This document shows positions 1 through 10,645 of a DNA stretch of 64,000 nt, piece by piece. The stretch lies in contig CP136067.1 of the NCBI GenBank assembly GCA_032622095.1, forward strand, positions 122,735,030-122,799,029, in the 5' to 3' direction. The stretch's first letter is position 1. Every line of letters begins with the position of its first letter. The notes under the pieces were generated by a model. It did not search any database, was not told the origin of the DNA, and saw only the letters and a program-made list of their open reading frames with translations. Source of the DNA: Siphonodentalium dalli (taxonomy: Eukaryota > Mollusca > Scaphopoda > Gadilida > Siphonodentaliidae). The translations under genes and the position numbers were made by a program.

Positions 1-84
1 GACAACTGATCATGTCAATGAAATGTACTGACCAATGCCACGGATACAGTCTGTGCCTGGACCTGATAACATATGATTCTACTT

Positions 85-320
85 CTTTTTTAGTTTAGTT
101 TCTCTGTATCCCCAAATTGGCAGACGACACATTGCATAATTGAGGTTCCCAATGGGCGTACATCACAATATTCACCATTTAGGAACCTAAATCTGAGTCT
201 TTATCGCTCATGCAGAATGAGGTCCCAAGAGGGAGGATTTGGTGATGCTTGCCCACTATGCGGGATAGCATTAAGAAATACACCCTCTGGGGGACCTCAT
301 TCAACAAATGACAGGTACAC
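85..320. mobile_element. Decayed copy of the CAAGCCTTGAAATAG foldback MITE (8-bp TSD family)
   Basis: Positions 205-310 carry the diagnostic palindromic core (GCAGAATGAGGTCCC ... GGGACCTCATTC). Positions 100-205 are the reverse complement of the insert seen beside the same core at 17959-18090 and 19818-19950. The outer ends are eroded. Confidence 0.6.
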
Positions 321-380
321 TAAACTCAGGCTTGGATGTAAAGGAAATCTTTTACCCAGAGCGTTTGTTTTTCATTTCAG

Positions 381-434
381 CTTATCGGAGAATGTCGGAC
401 TTTGATCCAAACAGCAGACACAGATTATGAAAGA
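381..434 (+). CDS. Internal exon 1 of an unidentified host gene (18 codons)
   Basis: This 54-base segment starts right after a pyrimidine-rich stretch ending in TTTCAG and ends at a GTAAGT donor. It reads open as LIGECRTLIQTADTDYER, a charged, helix-like peptide. Its length is a multiple of three and it fits phase 0 on both sides, like the three exons downstream at 2949, 4192 and 8722. That shared phase is the main reason to treat the four as one gene. I do not recognise the protein. The exon is too short for a standard open-reading-frame search. Upstream exons must lie outside the window, as no start codon context is visible in 1-380. Confidence 0.6.
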
Positions 435-912
435 GTAAGTGTGTTTGATTATTTACTATAACAACTATTCGGATAACTGAATACGTCGTATTCTGGTTTT
501 TAAGAGAATGCCCTTGCCATACCTAACAAAGAGGATGGTGTTGTAAGATTATATCAAACTGACTTTCATTGGATTAAACTGTAAATTTTCCGATGATCAA
601 GAAAATATCTCTAAACAGTAGTACAGATTACAGATGGCATTGCTTATGCAACCCGATGTAGCGATGCTCAATGTTTTCAATCAGAAGTGACCACAATATG
701 TACAGTATTCAATTAGCCTTGATACGATCAATCAAAATAATGAATCTTTTTTTTTTTTTTGTCAAGTTGTTTAAAAACTTGACCTATAGTTTGTCAAGTG
801 CAGGTGGCGATAACACGATAACTTCACCAAATATCAACTGCTTTATGTCCATACTGAGTATGGACATAAAATATCACACTGTGTTATAATGAGTACAAAT
901 CTACATAAGAAA

Positions 913-1092
913 TACAGTAATGCCCTAAGTAATCGACCTCTTAACCAAAGCAGAATTATGGGTAACTTTTCAGGATTTAGTCGGCGAGAGCTTTCCGATG
1001 AATGGCAACAAGCCATATTTCCGACTAAATCCTGAAAAGTTACCCATAATTTTGCTTTGGTTAAGAGGTCGATTACTTAGGGCTTTACTGTA
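913..1092. mobile_element. TA-flanked full-palindrome MITE, copy 1
   Basis: Each arm runs CAGTAATGCCCTAA, then TCGACYYCTTAACC, then CAGGATTTAGTCGG, and the second arm is the inverse. A TA lies at both borders. TA duplication and CAGT ends are what Tc1/mariner/pogo-type elements leave. There is no coding capacity. The left arm is internally shortened. Confidence 0.8.
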
Positions 1093-1758
1093 AGTGTATC
1101 AGAACCAGTTCCATAATTCAGTCGAGTCAGTTTTAGAGTTTTCATGACATTCCCCTTAAATGTTACCACTGCAAAATGGCCATTACATCTATTGCCAGCA
1201 CAACGACATCATTCAGTGAAGAGGTTAACTAACCAATTTATGAGGTGCAGCTAGAGACCAGCCTAGAAGATTCAAATTGGGAGAAGTTACTTCTACCTGT
1301 TTCTAATTAGGGAGAAGTGGACTGCCAGCGGGGAGAATTCATAATGACTAAAGTTCATTTTACACCCCAACATAGCCTTCTATGATCCAATAAGTCTACT
1401 ATATATTTTGAGACTTCCGTATATATGTGTGTATATATGTGTATGGGTACTTCATAGAATCGAAAATGGCTGCGCGGATAGAGCTCAAATTTCGTATATA
1501 AGGGTAAAAACCCACAGGGATGGTCAACGTCACATTTTGGACAAGCTCTGAGCACTCATTCTCCACTCCCAATCATCAAAATCAAAACGGCACTTCGGGG
1601 GTTAAGGCATCAACGATCTTTATATTGACCATATTTGGAGTTGTTAACCGACCAACGCTCTTTATTGCCATCGGCATTGCTAAACGGTTACCCATGTGTA
1701 CGAAACTACGGACGCAAAACGCGAAATGCATTTATCTTGATTAAAAAGGCAGAATTAA

Positions 1759-2005
1759 CGTGTTGTGTGATTCTTATGTCTGTCGTTCCTAGGAACAGGG
1801 GAAATTTTCAATCATACCTCTTTTAAGGACGGGTACTGCGTGTTGTGTGAAAACAAAAAATGCGTGTTGTGTGATTCTTATGTCTGTCGTTCCTAGGAAC
1901 AGGGGAAATTTTCATCGGGTCAGTTTTTCCGCCCGATGTACCTTAAATCATACCTCCTTTAGGGACGGGTACGGCATGTTGTGTGATTCTTATGTCTTCT
2001 TCACC
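1759..2005 (+). repeat. Three tandem copies of a ~105-bp unit
   Basis: The phrase CGTGTTGTGTGATTCTTATG recurs at 1759, 1863 and about 1974. The first two copies are each followed by a near-identical stretch containing TCCTAGGAACAGGGG. The third is truncated. Confidence 0.75.
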
Positions 2006-2290
2006 TTAATCGGGTAAAATAAGGTCTAATCGGGTAAAATATTGAAAAACCAAAAATTAAATTAAAAAATTAATCCAAAAACTTTATTCAAAAATCCAGT
2101 AAATTAAAAATGCACAATTAACTCATGTTATAAACAAAAAATTAATATTAACTCATTGAAGAAAAAAAAATTTAATTAAAAATTGTCATGTTTCTGACGA
2201 ACGCCGCCAGTGGCGGGCTAACCTGCTAGTATTTTATAATACAAGAGCCTATTTATAGAACCATTATAATCAGTGAATACACAATTATAT

Positions 2291-2450
2291 AGAGTAATCG
2301 ATTGGTTCCGTGAATTACGTTATATAATTCACGAGAGGTGAGAGATGTCGGTAAGAAATGAGTGCGCGTTAGTGCACGAGTTTCTTACCCAAACGTCTCT
2401 TGCCTCGAGTGAATTATTTAACATAATTCTTGGAACTAATTGATTACTCT
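2291..2450. repeat. Imperfect ~160-bp hairpin (foldback MITE relic)
   Basis: The left end AGAGTAATCGATTGG pairs with a right end containing CCAA.TAATTGATTACTCT. The centre holds GTAAGAAAT/TTTCTTAC arms. A diverged half-copy may lie at about 2740-2850. Confidence 0.6.
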
Positions 2451-2948
2451 ATTCATTACACTTCTGCATCAATATGTTTTGCCAAATATGTTTAAAACAC
2501 ACAGAATTAATGCATGAAAGTCCCGATGTGGAAAAAGATCAACCATTGAAAATTCAGACTAGATCAGTAAGCGACGTAACATCAATGACATCATGGGAAA
2601 TGTCATAATTCACTAGTGACATTACCATTTTTAATTAACAGTGTTTTCAATGTAAATCATGCATAGGAGTGTAATAAAATCAGTAAATACACTTTAGATA
2701 TACTGTTTGAGCATATTCATACTGGTATATGAGAGAGAAGTCACTTTGGTTTGAGGGACATTACGATCGATACATGGCCATTTCGATAAGAAATGAGAAC
2801 TTGTTCACGCTCATTGAGTTAAGCAAATATGAAGCAATGAACACTCATACTGAGTCTGTGTCTCCATAACTCTGACATACATATATAGACTTGTCCCTGA
2901 TGAGGAGTATATTTTGATTCTCGTTTTAATTCTCTCCCTTGATTTCAG

Positions 2949-3041
2949 TTGCTACATAGCCTGAGGGCTGGTATGGAATGGCATGAAGATTTGGAGAATG
3001 TATGTGGGTCGGCTGGTCTCAAAGGCAAAAAGATCTCTAAG
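2949..3041 (+). CDS. Internal exon 2 of the same unidentified gene (31 codons)
   Basis: The exon follows a pyrimidine-rich tract ending in TTTCAG and ends in AAG before a GTAGAT donor. It is 93 bases, phase 0 to phase 0. It reads LLHSLRAGMEWHEDLENVCG followed by a lysine-rich end (SAGLKGKKISK). The composition (Leu, Glu, His, Trp, Lys) suggests an amphipathic helical segment, as in helical-bundle or spectrin-like proteins, but no family is recognised. The preceding intron (about 2.5 kb) holds a TA-flanked palindromic MITE and a short tandem repeat. Confidence 0.7.
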
Positions 3042-3248
3042 GTAGATTAAAATTGAACTGACTTGTTAATTTTTAGTCCCAATTTTTTTTTTTTTTGATA
3101 CAATAAAGGTTGAAAAATCTTGAAAATTCCGGGACAGAGCTAAGAAACAATGAGAAGTTATGGAGGTCCTGTTTGCAATTTTTCGCACACAAATGATACA
3201 AACGCTCTTCATTCATACCATAACTAGAATAGTCTGACAGTGAACTCT

Positions 3249-3692
3249 TTAACCCTTTCAGTGCCAGGTCCGATTTTTGTATCAACCCATATACCCTGTG
3301 CCAATGCGTTCTATTATATATGCGAGTCGACCATAGGTCGCCTCGCATATATAAGAGAATGCATTGGCCTAACAATTTTTCATCATTTGTTATTATTTTT
3401 TACAATTTTTCTTATATTCTTTAACAGACTTATTGTGTAGGTTTAGTGCCAGGGAATCTTACGTTTTTCATGGGCATCAAAATTATTACTATGAACACTT
3501 GTTGAATGTTTTGAGTTATAACATGCCCCTAAGGTTTTAACCTTGTTTTTAAATTCGCTACCCAAAAAAATTCAACCCCAAAAAAATCTAAAAACCCCCA
3601 AAAAAAAACAATTTTTTTAACATTTTTATGGCCGATTTTACAGACCGTAAATTAGGGCCGATGAGATCGGCCCCTGGAACTGAAAGGGTTAA
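3249..3692. mobile_element. TTAA-flanked MITE, family B (CCCTTTCAGTGCCAGG ends)
   Basis: TTAA lies at both borders, with ends CCCTTTCAGTGCCAGGTCC and its inverse. TTAA duplication with CCCTTT ends is characteristic of piggyBac-type elements. Near the left end is a perfect hairpin of about 68 bases (CCAATGCRTTCT, TATATATGCGAG, loop, inverse), the same module found in families A and C. There is no coding sequence. Confidence 0.85.
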
Positions 3693-3741
3693 AACTTTTT
3701 CCCCATGAAAATATGGTCTGTATTAAAAACCCAAATGTACA

Positions 3742-3872
3742 TTTAACCCTTCCTGAAATATTGTGAAAAATCCTGAGCCAATACATTCTCTTATATATGC
3801 GAGTTTCCCATAGGAAGCCATGCATATATAAGAGAATACATTGGCGTAACAATATTTGCCTTGACCTTGAAA
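3742..3872. mobile_element. Fragment of a TTAA family C MITE
   Basis: It begins TTTAACCCTTCCTGAAAT and keeps the first hairpin (CCAATACATTCTCT ... AGAGAATACATTGGC) and the AATATTTGCCTTGACCTTG spacer. The second half is missing. Confidence 0.65.
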
Positions 3873-4191
3873 ATGGAGTCCAGCGATAGAAGATGGAATG
3901 GTTTACTTTGTTTCCCTTATTGTGACTTCTTGAGACATAATCATTGGATATATTGAGCGGCTCTCTGACAAATCAAAGATGCTGTTTCATAGTAAAAGCA
4001 GAAAACAGTTTGTTCAGCATAGGTATTACAACCTATCAATATTATTTCATAATTAGATTTTGTTTTCATATCACTGAAATCTAACAATGGTATCACCCAC
4101 TGTACAAATAGGTATGTGACCGATTCACTTCCATAAACTAATGCTTTGGAGAGAATATATTGTAGCTAAATAGATCATGTTAATATTGTAG

Positions 4192-4287
4192 GTTACAGAG
4201 AACTTTGCATGGAATGTCAGGGTCCTAAAAGGACAAGCAGATTTGTTACTGCAAGCCAAGAAAGATTGCTTTGAGTATCTACGACAG
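4192..4287 (+). CDS. Internal exon 3 of the same unidentified gene (32 codons)
   Basis: The acceptor is ATTGTAG and the donor GTAACT. The exon is 96 bases, phase 0 to phase 0. It begins [20 protein letters not shown] and ends [12 protein letters not shown], again a strongly helical, heptad-like pattern. The intron before it (about 1.15 kb) contains a complete TTAA-flanked MITE and a fragment of a second. Length, phase and style match exon 2 closely, which supports a repeated helical-bundle architecture. The function is unknown. Confidence 0.72.
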
Positions 4288-4542
4288 GTAACTGCATTTA
4301 CTATATTCAGGTTTCTGCTTGGAATTTAGGGATGGGACCGCAAATCTTAATCTAAAACCAAATGTAAAAATTAATTCGTAAACTAAATAGCATTATTGCC
4401 AAAATTTTAGAACTACTCTACATTTAGAAATGTACTTTAGAATTATTTTTTAATTTCGTAATTCGCAAAATCATTGTATAGCTTACTTTTCTGAAATGTC
4501 ATGCAATATATAAAACTTGTTATAGGAAGAGGTAGACCATCT

Positions 4543-4933
4543 TTAACCCTTTACCCAACAAACCGGCCAAATAAAGCTTCAACAGCCTAAAATATCTTGG
4601 GTCTGTCTCAATAGAACCATACAAATATGGATATCATTGGAACCTGCTCCTTGACCACATTGTGATAGTTACAGTTATGCCCTGTGCCAATGCATTCTCT
4701 TATATATGCGAGTCGACCATAGGTCACCTCGCATATATAAGAGAATGCATTGGCCTATAAAAAAATCTTTTTTTAACACTGTTTACCATTTTTTCTTACA
4801 TTCTTTAACAATTTTATAATTTTTAATGTGTTAAGCCAATGCATTCTCATATATATGCGAGGCGACCTATGGTCGACTCGCATATATAAGAGAATGCATT
4901 GGCACAGGGCCGTTCTGTTGGGTAAAGGGTTAA
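4543..4933 (-). mobile_element. TTAA-flanked MITE, family A (CCCTTTACCCAACA ends), complete
   Basis: TTAA is present at both ends, with ends CCCTTTACCCAACA and its inverse. Two hairpins of the shared module are inverted to one another around an A/T-rich spacer. Oriented opposite to the copies at 15968 and 20741. Confidence 0.88.
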
Positions 4934-5166
4934 TATCTGGCATTGTGATTTGGAAATAGAAATATGTTTACACCAATCAGTACATGTCTTTCAATCAGTG
5001 TTAGGCTAGGTTTATGCTCCAATCTTAAGAATCATCAAAGTAGAAAAACAATAACAATTTGCAATCAGCTCTTGTTTTATGTCCTCCGAGCCTAATGGGG
5101 CATAAAGCAATCAAAATTATTAATGTTATGTTGGGATGTAAGATTTTATGAAATGAGTTTGATAAA

Positions 5167-5206
5167 TTTGATTCACAACGAGTCGTAGACGAGTTGTGAA
5201 TCAAAT
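5167..5206. repeat. Short palindrome next to the LINE tail
   Basis: TTTGATTCACAACGAG and CGAGTTGTGAATCAAA form a 16-bp inverted repeat around TCGTAGA. It directly overlaps the point where the LINE sequence begins. Confidence 0.7.
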
Positions 5207-6123
5207 CAGATCTTCTTCGAACAACGCGGTTCGCGCCGAGTTAGGGAGCCACCCATTATTTATTGACGTGGCATGCAGACTTTCATCTTATGTAATTAAG
5301 ATAATGTCACGGTCGGACTGTAATCTGCTACGTAATGCTGCGTTGGAACAACAAGTGGCATCGGTTAAGAAATCAATCTTCAAAACGGCAGAATCACTGG
5401 GGTGGAATCTTGCAGACCTAAAAATTCCGGGTCCAGTTCTGAGTCAATTCAAAAGAAACCTTATTGAAGATTATTATATATATTTCAGACAGAGTCTCAC
5501 TGATGAATGCTCAAAAACGGGAAGTAATAAATTACGAACATACCGACTGTTCAAACTTAAGTACGAAATAGAACCTTATCTTCTTCGAACACCATCAATT
5601 GAAAATAGAATCGTTTTTACTAGACTGCGTATAAGTAATCATAACCTGGCTATTGAAAAGGGACGCCACACCCAACCACCGACGGCATTGGAACAAAGAC
5701 TATGTATATTTTGTTCTGATGATGCTATTGAAGATGAAAAACACTTTCTTTTGGAATGTAGTGCCTACTGCACACCGCGGCTCGAACTAATAACTCTTAT
5801 GAAGACACAGTTCCCAGACTTTGAAAACATGACACAAACTGAACAGCTTGTCAAAATCCTATCCAACAATATTTCAAATTCATGCACTTCAATATGTCAT
5901 ATAATCCGAAAATTATTTTTCGCACGCGATGAGCATCGCCTCATAAGCAATGAATAAATGAAGACGAGACGACCCTATGCACATTCAGCTTTACTTAAAT
6001 GGTTATATATTACCATCTATTATTATATCATTTATTATATTGTTCTATGTACAACTATATATTATTATGTTTGCATACTGTCCTTATAAGGATGTTTTGC
6101 CTAATAAACTTATCTTATCTAAC
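5189..6123 (+). mobile_element. 5'-truncated non-LTR retrotransposon (CR1/Jockey-type LINE), 3' end
   Basis: Only the last part of the reverse-transcriptase ORF and the 3' UTR remain. The tail contains CCTAATAAACTTATCTTATC, a typical AATAAA plus short-repeat end of such LINEs. Severe 5' truncation is usual for dead-on-arrival copies made by target-primed reverse transcription. No target duplication was found. Confidence 0.75.
5196..5957 (+). pseudogene. C-terminal part of a LINE ORF2 (post-RT region with zinc-knuckle-like motif)
   Basis: An open frame of 253 codons, but it lacks the catalytic RT core (no F/YxDD motif) and an endonuclease. Residues about 110-190 match the conserved tail seen after the RT domain in CR1/Jockey-group elements. 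This includes KLRTYRLFKLKYEIEPYL, then FTRLRISNHNLAIEKGR, then CIFC ... DEKHFLLEC (C-x2-C, H-x4-C). The first ~40 residues run into flanking hairpin sequence, so the ATG is not the native start. It is a 5'-truncated, inactive copy inside an intron of the host gene, in the same orientation as that gene. The frame is still open, suggesting a fairly recent insertion. Confidence 0.8.
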
Positions 6124-6838
6124 AGATCTTTATGCCTTTTTAACAAAACAAAATCCGTAAAAGAAGCTTAAAAATGCATACATTTACATCATTGACTGAG
6201 ACACTTCACAACCGTATATGACAGTATTGCTCACTCAGGATTGCAACGAAATATATTGTCCCCCAATTTGCCTCTTCGTTTTTTGTGTGTCTATTTTCAT
6301 TAGTGCAACGAAGATGGACAAGAATTTTACTTTGATGAACAAATCAATCATTTTGTATTGTCTGGTTTTGGTGTCATGCGCGACTTTTCAAAATAGTATT
6401 AATCTGCCTAATCAATGTAAAGTAATTTTATTGGCGCACTGCCAAATTGGCGGGAAGCACGTGCTTAATCGTGATTACCGCTGTCAGACATTCAGCTATT
6501 ACTCACTAGTGAGAGATATGAAAATATCTAATGGATTTTTCAATGATGTTATAGGGGTTTCATGTGATATAATAATATCGAGGCCAGGATATCATATGAA
6601 ACTATTTATAATCGGCTGTAAATGTAATTGGGATTAAACGATCTAGAAATTCCCTTGTACACCAAACAGAATGAGCTTTCTGAAAAATTGCAGCATTGGC
6701 AAAATTTTAAAGTACAGCCCAATGGTAATTGTGTATGTGTATTACAGACCATTACAGCAATACATCTAAAATTGATATGTATTACATTAAATTTCGGATT
6801 TATTTTAATCTTCCTACCTGATGTTTTAAAATGAAAGT
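6124..6838. other. Unassigned intronic sequence
   Basis: A 139-codon open frame at 6218-6637 (+) has no recognisable motif and a composition I judge non-coding. Nothing else is seen. Confidence 0.4.
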
Positions 6839-6851
6839 GTCAATGACACTG

Positions 6852-8137
6852 TAGCTCAACTTGGAAAGGGAATAATTTCATGTGTTACAGTCAATGGAGT
6901 GATTAGGAATGTGTTAAGTTGAAAGGCCTAGTTATATGCAAAGAGTAAAATCCAAGATGGCCACTGGCAGCCATGTTTTTTTTGCCGAATGACCCTAAAA
7001 ATACTCGTTCCCATTTACATGTCATTGTTAACATCCATCACAAATTTCATGATGATCCGACAAAAGATATGACCTGTATCCTGTGTCAAAGGATTTAGTC
7101 ATGTAAAGAGCAAAATCCAAGATGGCTGCTGGTGGCCATGTTTTTTGGCCGAATGACTCAAAAATGACTCATTCCCATCTACATGTCAGTATTAACATCC
7201 ATGACAAATTTCATGATGATCAGACGAACAGTACGACCTGTAGCCCGTGCTAATTGATTGAATTTTGAAATCCAAGATGGCCACTGGCGGCCATGTTTTT
7301 TAGCCGAATGACCCCAAAATGGCTCGTTCCCATCTACATGTCAATATTAACTTCCACGACAAATTTCATGATGATCAGACGAACACTCCGGCCTGTAGTC
7401 TGTGCTAATTGATTGAATTATGAAATCCAAGATGGCCACTGGTGGCCATGTTTTTTTGCCAAATGACCCCAAAATGACTCGTTCCCATCTATATGTCAAT
7501 GTCAACAGCCATGACAAATTTCAAAATGATCCGACCAAAGGTACGACCTGTAATCTGTGCCAAAAGATTTAGTCATGCAAAGAGTAAAATCCAAGATGGC
7601 TGCTGGCTGGCGGCCATGTTTTTTTGGCCAAATGACCCCAAAATGACTCGTTCCCATCTAGATGTCAATGTTAACATCCATGACAAATTTCATTATGATC
7701 CGACCAAAGGTAGGACCTGTAGCCCGTGCCAAACAATTTAGTCATGCAAAGAGTAAAATCCAAGAGGGCTGCTGGCGGCCATGTTTTCTTGCCGAATGAC
7801 CCCATAATGACTCGTTCCCATCTACATCAGACTACATGTCAATATTAACATCCATGACAAATTTCATGATGGTCAGACGAACAGTAGGACCTGTAGCCCG
7901 TGCTAATGGATTGAATTTTGAAATCCAAGATGGCCACTGGTGGCCATGTTTTTTTTCCGAATGGCCCCAAAATGACTCGTTCCCATCTACATGTCAATGT
8001 CAACAGCTATGACAAATTTGATAAAGATCCGACCTGTAGCCCGTGCTAAAGGAAATTGTTGACAAATCACGCACACACGGACGACGGATGACAAAGCCAT
8101 GGCAATAGCTCAAACTTTACAAAGTAATGTTGAGCTA
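6852..8137. mobile_element. Tandem-repeat-bearing element: seven ~163-bp units with 9-bp inverted ends
   Basis: AATCCAAGATGG or close variants recur at about 6951, 7114, 7270, 7422, 7590, 7758 and 7921 (spacing 152-169). Each unit carries GGCCATGTTTTTT, GAATGACCC, CCCATCTACATGTC and GACAAATTTCATGATG. The array is bordered by TAGCTCAAC on the left and GTTGAGCTA on the right. A unique tail (ACGCACACACGGACGACGG) precedes the right border. It resembles non-autonomous elements with tandem cores known from bivalves, but the class is not proven. There is no coding sequence. Confidence 0.7.
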
Positions 8138-8226
8138 AAAATGAATAACAAATATAAAAATTCAGCGCCAATATTATTTTTTGATTTTATCCCATCCTCC
8201 TATCGTATCTTTAAAAACAATTATCC

Positions 8227-8676
8227 TTAACCCTTTGAGTGCCAGGTCCGATTTTTGTATCAACCCATATACCCTGTGCCAATGCATTCTCTTATATATG
8301 CGAGTCGACCATAGGTCGCCTCGCATATATAAGAGAATGCATTGGCCTAACAATTTTTCATCATTTGTTATTATTTTTTACAATTTTTACAATTTTAATA
8401 ATTTTTTCTTATATTCTTTAACAGACTTATTTTGTAGGTTTAGTTCCAGGAAATCTCACGTTTTTCATGGGCATCAAAATTATTACTATGAATACTTGGT
8501 GATAAATTTTGAGTTATAACATGCCCCTAAGGTTTTATCCAGTTTGTTTTTAAATTCGCTATAGCATGCTTAAGCATACCCAAAAAAAATTCAACCCAAA
8601 AAGATCTAAAAAAAAAACATTTTACAGACCATAAATTAGGGCCGATGAGATCGGCCCCTGGCACTGAAAGGGTTAA
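8227..8676. mobile_element. TTAA-flanked MITE, family B, second copy
   Basis: TTAA borders with CCCTTTGAGTGCCAGGTCC at the left and its inverse at the right. Same internal hairpin as the copy at 3249-3692. It ends 45 bases before exon 4. Confidence 0.87.
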
Positions 8677-8721
8677 ACCAATAAATAAAAAAGTGACATT
8701 ATTGATTTTCTTTATTCTCAG

Positions 8722-8802
8722 ATTCAAGAAGCAGGAATAGTTACTGGTCTTCTTAAAGTTGAGCGAGAACCTGATCCAGTCATGGAATATGAAGAGGGAC
8801 AT
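8722..8802 (+). CDS. Internal exon 4 of the same unidentified gene (27 codons)
   Basis: The acceptor is TATTCTCAG. The exon is 81 bases, phase 0 to phase 0, and ends before a GTATGA donor. It reads IQEAGIVTGLLKVEREPDPV followed by an acidic end (MEYEEGH). The helical part is followed by a Pro/Glu-rich linker, so this may be the edge of a domain. The preceding intron (4.4 kb) is swollen by a TTAA MITE at each end, a LINE tail and a ~163-bp tandem array. If the donor were not used, the frame would reach a TGA a few codons later, so a C-terminal end here cannot be excluded. Confidence 0.62.
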
Positions 8803-9022
8803 GTATGACAAATTGACTAAAATTATTGTTATTTGTGTGCAAATGTGATATGTTAAGTTATTAATACGAAAGGGACATAGATCTTTTTTATTTTCTCAGA
8901 GTGAACAAATTGAGTTTTATTCAGCTCATTTTTTCTTTCTATTTTCTCACTGTTTGTACTTAAAGACGTATTTATGATTCCAGACATCCAGTTACGTTGA
9001 AATGGTCAGGGTCACATGTTTC

Positions 9023-9605
9023 CGTTGGTTTGGGTACCCAGGATCTCGGAAACAATGATTAGTGTAGCGTCCCAGGATCTCCAAAGTCCCACCAATAGAC
9101 GTGATGTCATAGTCATAGACACGTCACCTGCAATAATATATTGACATTTTAATTGATCTGTGCCAATTTTAACTGAATGAAAAAAACCCAGATATTACGC
9201 CTGTGTAATAGACAATGTTGAATATTCCAAAATCTCTTTGATAGAGATTGTGTGTCGATTGGGCAAAATTTGGAGATCCTAGATCCTTTTATTAACGATT
9301 CGAAGATCCTGGGAACCCTAATCATAGTTTTGAGATCGTGGGTATCAACATTTTAGATATCCTGGGTATCCAAATCAACGTGTTAAAGGTACTCAATCCG
9401 ATTAGACGCTCCTAAATTACTATTTCTTTGGCTTTGGGGTTAAAAAATATTTGATTCGAAGCCAAAGAAATCGTAATTTAGGGGTGCTTAATCGGATGGA
9501 GTACCTTTAAGATCCTAGGTACCCTAATCAACGTTTTGGAGATCCTGGCTGCCCTAATCAATGTTTCGAGATCCCAGGTACCCAAGTCAATGTTTCGGAG
9601 ATCCT
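9023..9605. repeat. Degenerate short tandem repeat (GGTACCC.A.TCAACGTTT.GAGATCCT)
   Basis: Many diverged copies of a unit of about 32-37 bases with GAGATCCT, GGTACCC and TCAACGTTT. It is interrupted by a TTAA MITE at 9383-9510. Confidence 0.65.
9383..9510. mobile_element. TTAA-flanked MITE, family F (AGGTACTCAATCCGAT ends), short form
   Basis: TTAA at both borders. The ends are AGGTACTCAATCCGATTAG and its inverse, with the inner inverted repeat CTAAATTAC.ATTTCTTTGG. It is inserted in the tandem repeat around it. Confidence 0.8.
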
Positions 9606-9736
9606 GCGAAAAATAGAACTTTGCAAATTCATATACGAGTATTAAAGGTATATTTGTAAGACAATGATTTATATATGATTTATACAATCGTGCTGGACAC
9701 AGGACAATTTATACTTTTTAGATGGAAATTACCTAC

Positions 9737-9833
9737 TACAGTAATGCCCTAAATAATTGACTCCTTAACCACAGCAGAATTGTTGGTAATTTTTCAGGAT
9801 TTAGTCAGAAATATGGCTTGTTGCATTACTGTA
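9737..9833. mobile_element. TA-palindrome MITE, one-armed deletion derivative
   Basis: The left arm is complete from TACAGTAATGCCCTAA through TTGTTGC. It then jumps straight to the terminal CATTACTGTA. The second arm was lost while both ends were kept. Confidence 0.78.
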
Positions 9834-10209
9834 TTTCCTCTTAGACATACAACCTCTCTCCTGCGATAACTGTTAAAACAGGCTGAAAATGGATATTGTC
9901 TGTTATTTTGCACATGAAGCTGTTATAACTCCTTATGTGACAATTTATAATAATGACTTTAATCAAGATTTCTTTCCTGCGAAGCATGTTTGTTTGAAAG
10001 AGGAAAGTTTTTTTTAACCCGCATAGGATATCTGTTCATTTTTGTAATATGTTTTAGAAGAGTCCTATCTTTCCACTGTTTTTTTTTATTTTTGAGGTCC
10101 AAGTGCCATTTGAAGCTCAAGTTGAAAATTGTTAATTATTACTGTTAGTTGTTAAATTGAACAGTAAATGTATTGTTATAATCATCCCAAGAGATCCATA
10201 TGTTTATAT
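9834..10209. other. No feature recognised
   Basis: A/T-rich sequence with a T run. No open frame, exon-like segment or repeat is seen. Confidence 0.4.
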
Positions 10210-10617
10210 TTAACCCTTTCATGGTGCAGCATTAAAGACCCTGTGCCAGTGCATTCTCTTATATATTCGAGTTTCCCATTGTGAGCCTCGCATATATAAG
10301 AATGCATTGGCCTAACAATATTTACTTTGACCTTGTAAGACAGTGCATTCTCTTATATATGTGAGGAAACTTGCATATATATTAGAGAATGTACTGTAAC
10401 AGGATCTTTAATGCAATATTTTATATATGTGAGTCTCCCATAGGGAGCCTCGCATATATAAGAGAATGCACTGGCTTACCAGGTAACTTAATATTGTTAG
10501 GCCAATGCATTTTCTTATATATGCGAGGCGCCCTATGGGAGACTCACATATATAAAATAATGCATTGGCACAGGGTTTTCGCCAAATTTCAGGAAGCTCC
10601 AGTCATGGAAGGGTTAA
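10210..10617. mobile_element. TTAA-flanked MITE, family C, long form
   Basis: It begins TTAACCCTTTCATGGTGCAG and ends CATGGAAGGGTTAA. Four hairpin modules (two pairs) sit between the ends, so it looks like a family C MITE carrying an internal duplication. Confidence 0.8.
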
Positions 10618-10645
10618 GTCATTGTAATATAAATCTACATCTGTA

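Larger units (their letters stand above)
435..2948 (+). other. Intron 1 of the unidentified gene
   Basis: Apart from the palindromic MITE at 913-1092, a short tandem repeat at 1759-2005 and an imperfect hairpin at 2291-2450, nothing recognisable is present. A long T run and A-rich patches occur. Short open frames here have no coding character. Confidence 0.5.

Noticed and set aside
6218-6637. 139-codon open frame, possible membrane protein
   Set aside because: No motif, irregular composition, no splice or promoter context; open by chance in A/T-rich intronic DNA.
7493-7741. 82-codon open frame on the + strand
   Set aside because: It lies wholly in the ~163-bp tandem units; the peptide is repetitive and simply mirrors the repeat.
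8181-8519. 112-codon open frame, and similar frames at 3073-3440, 15871-16128 and 20929-21249
   Set aside because: All are translations of the MITE hairpins (LCQCILLYMR-type peptides) recurring wherever the hairpin occurs.
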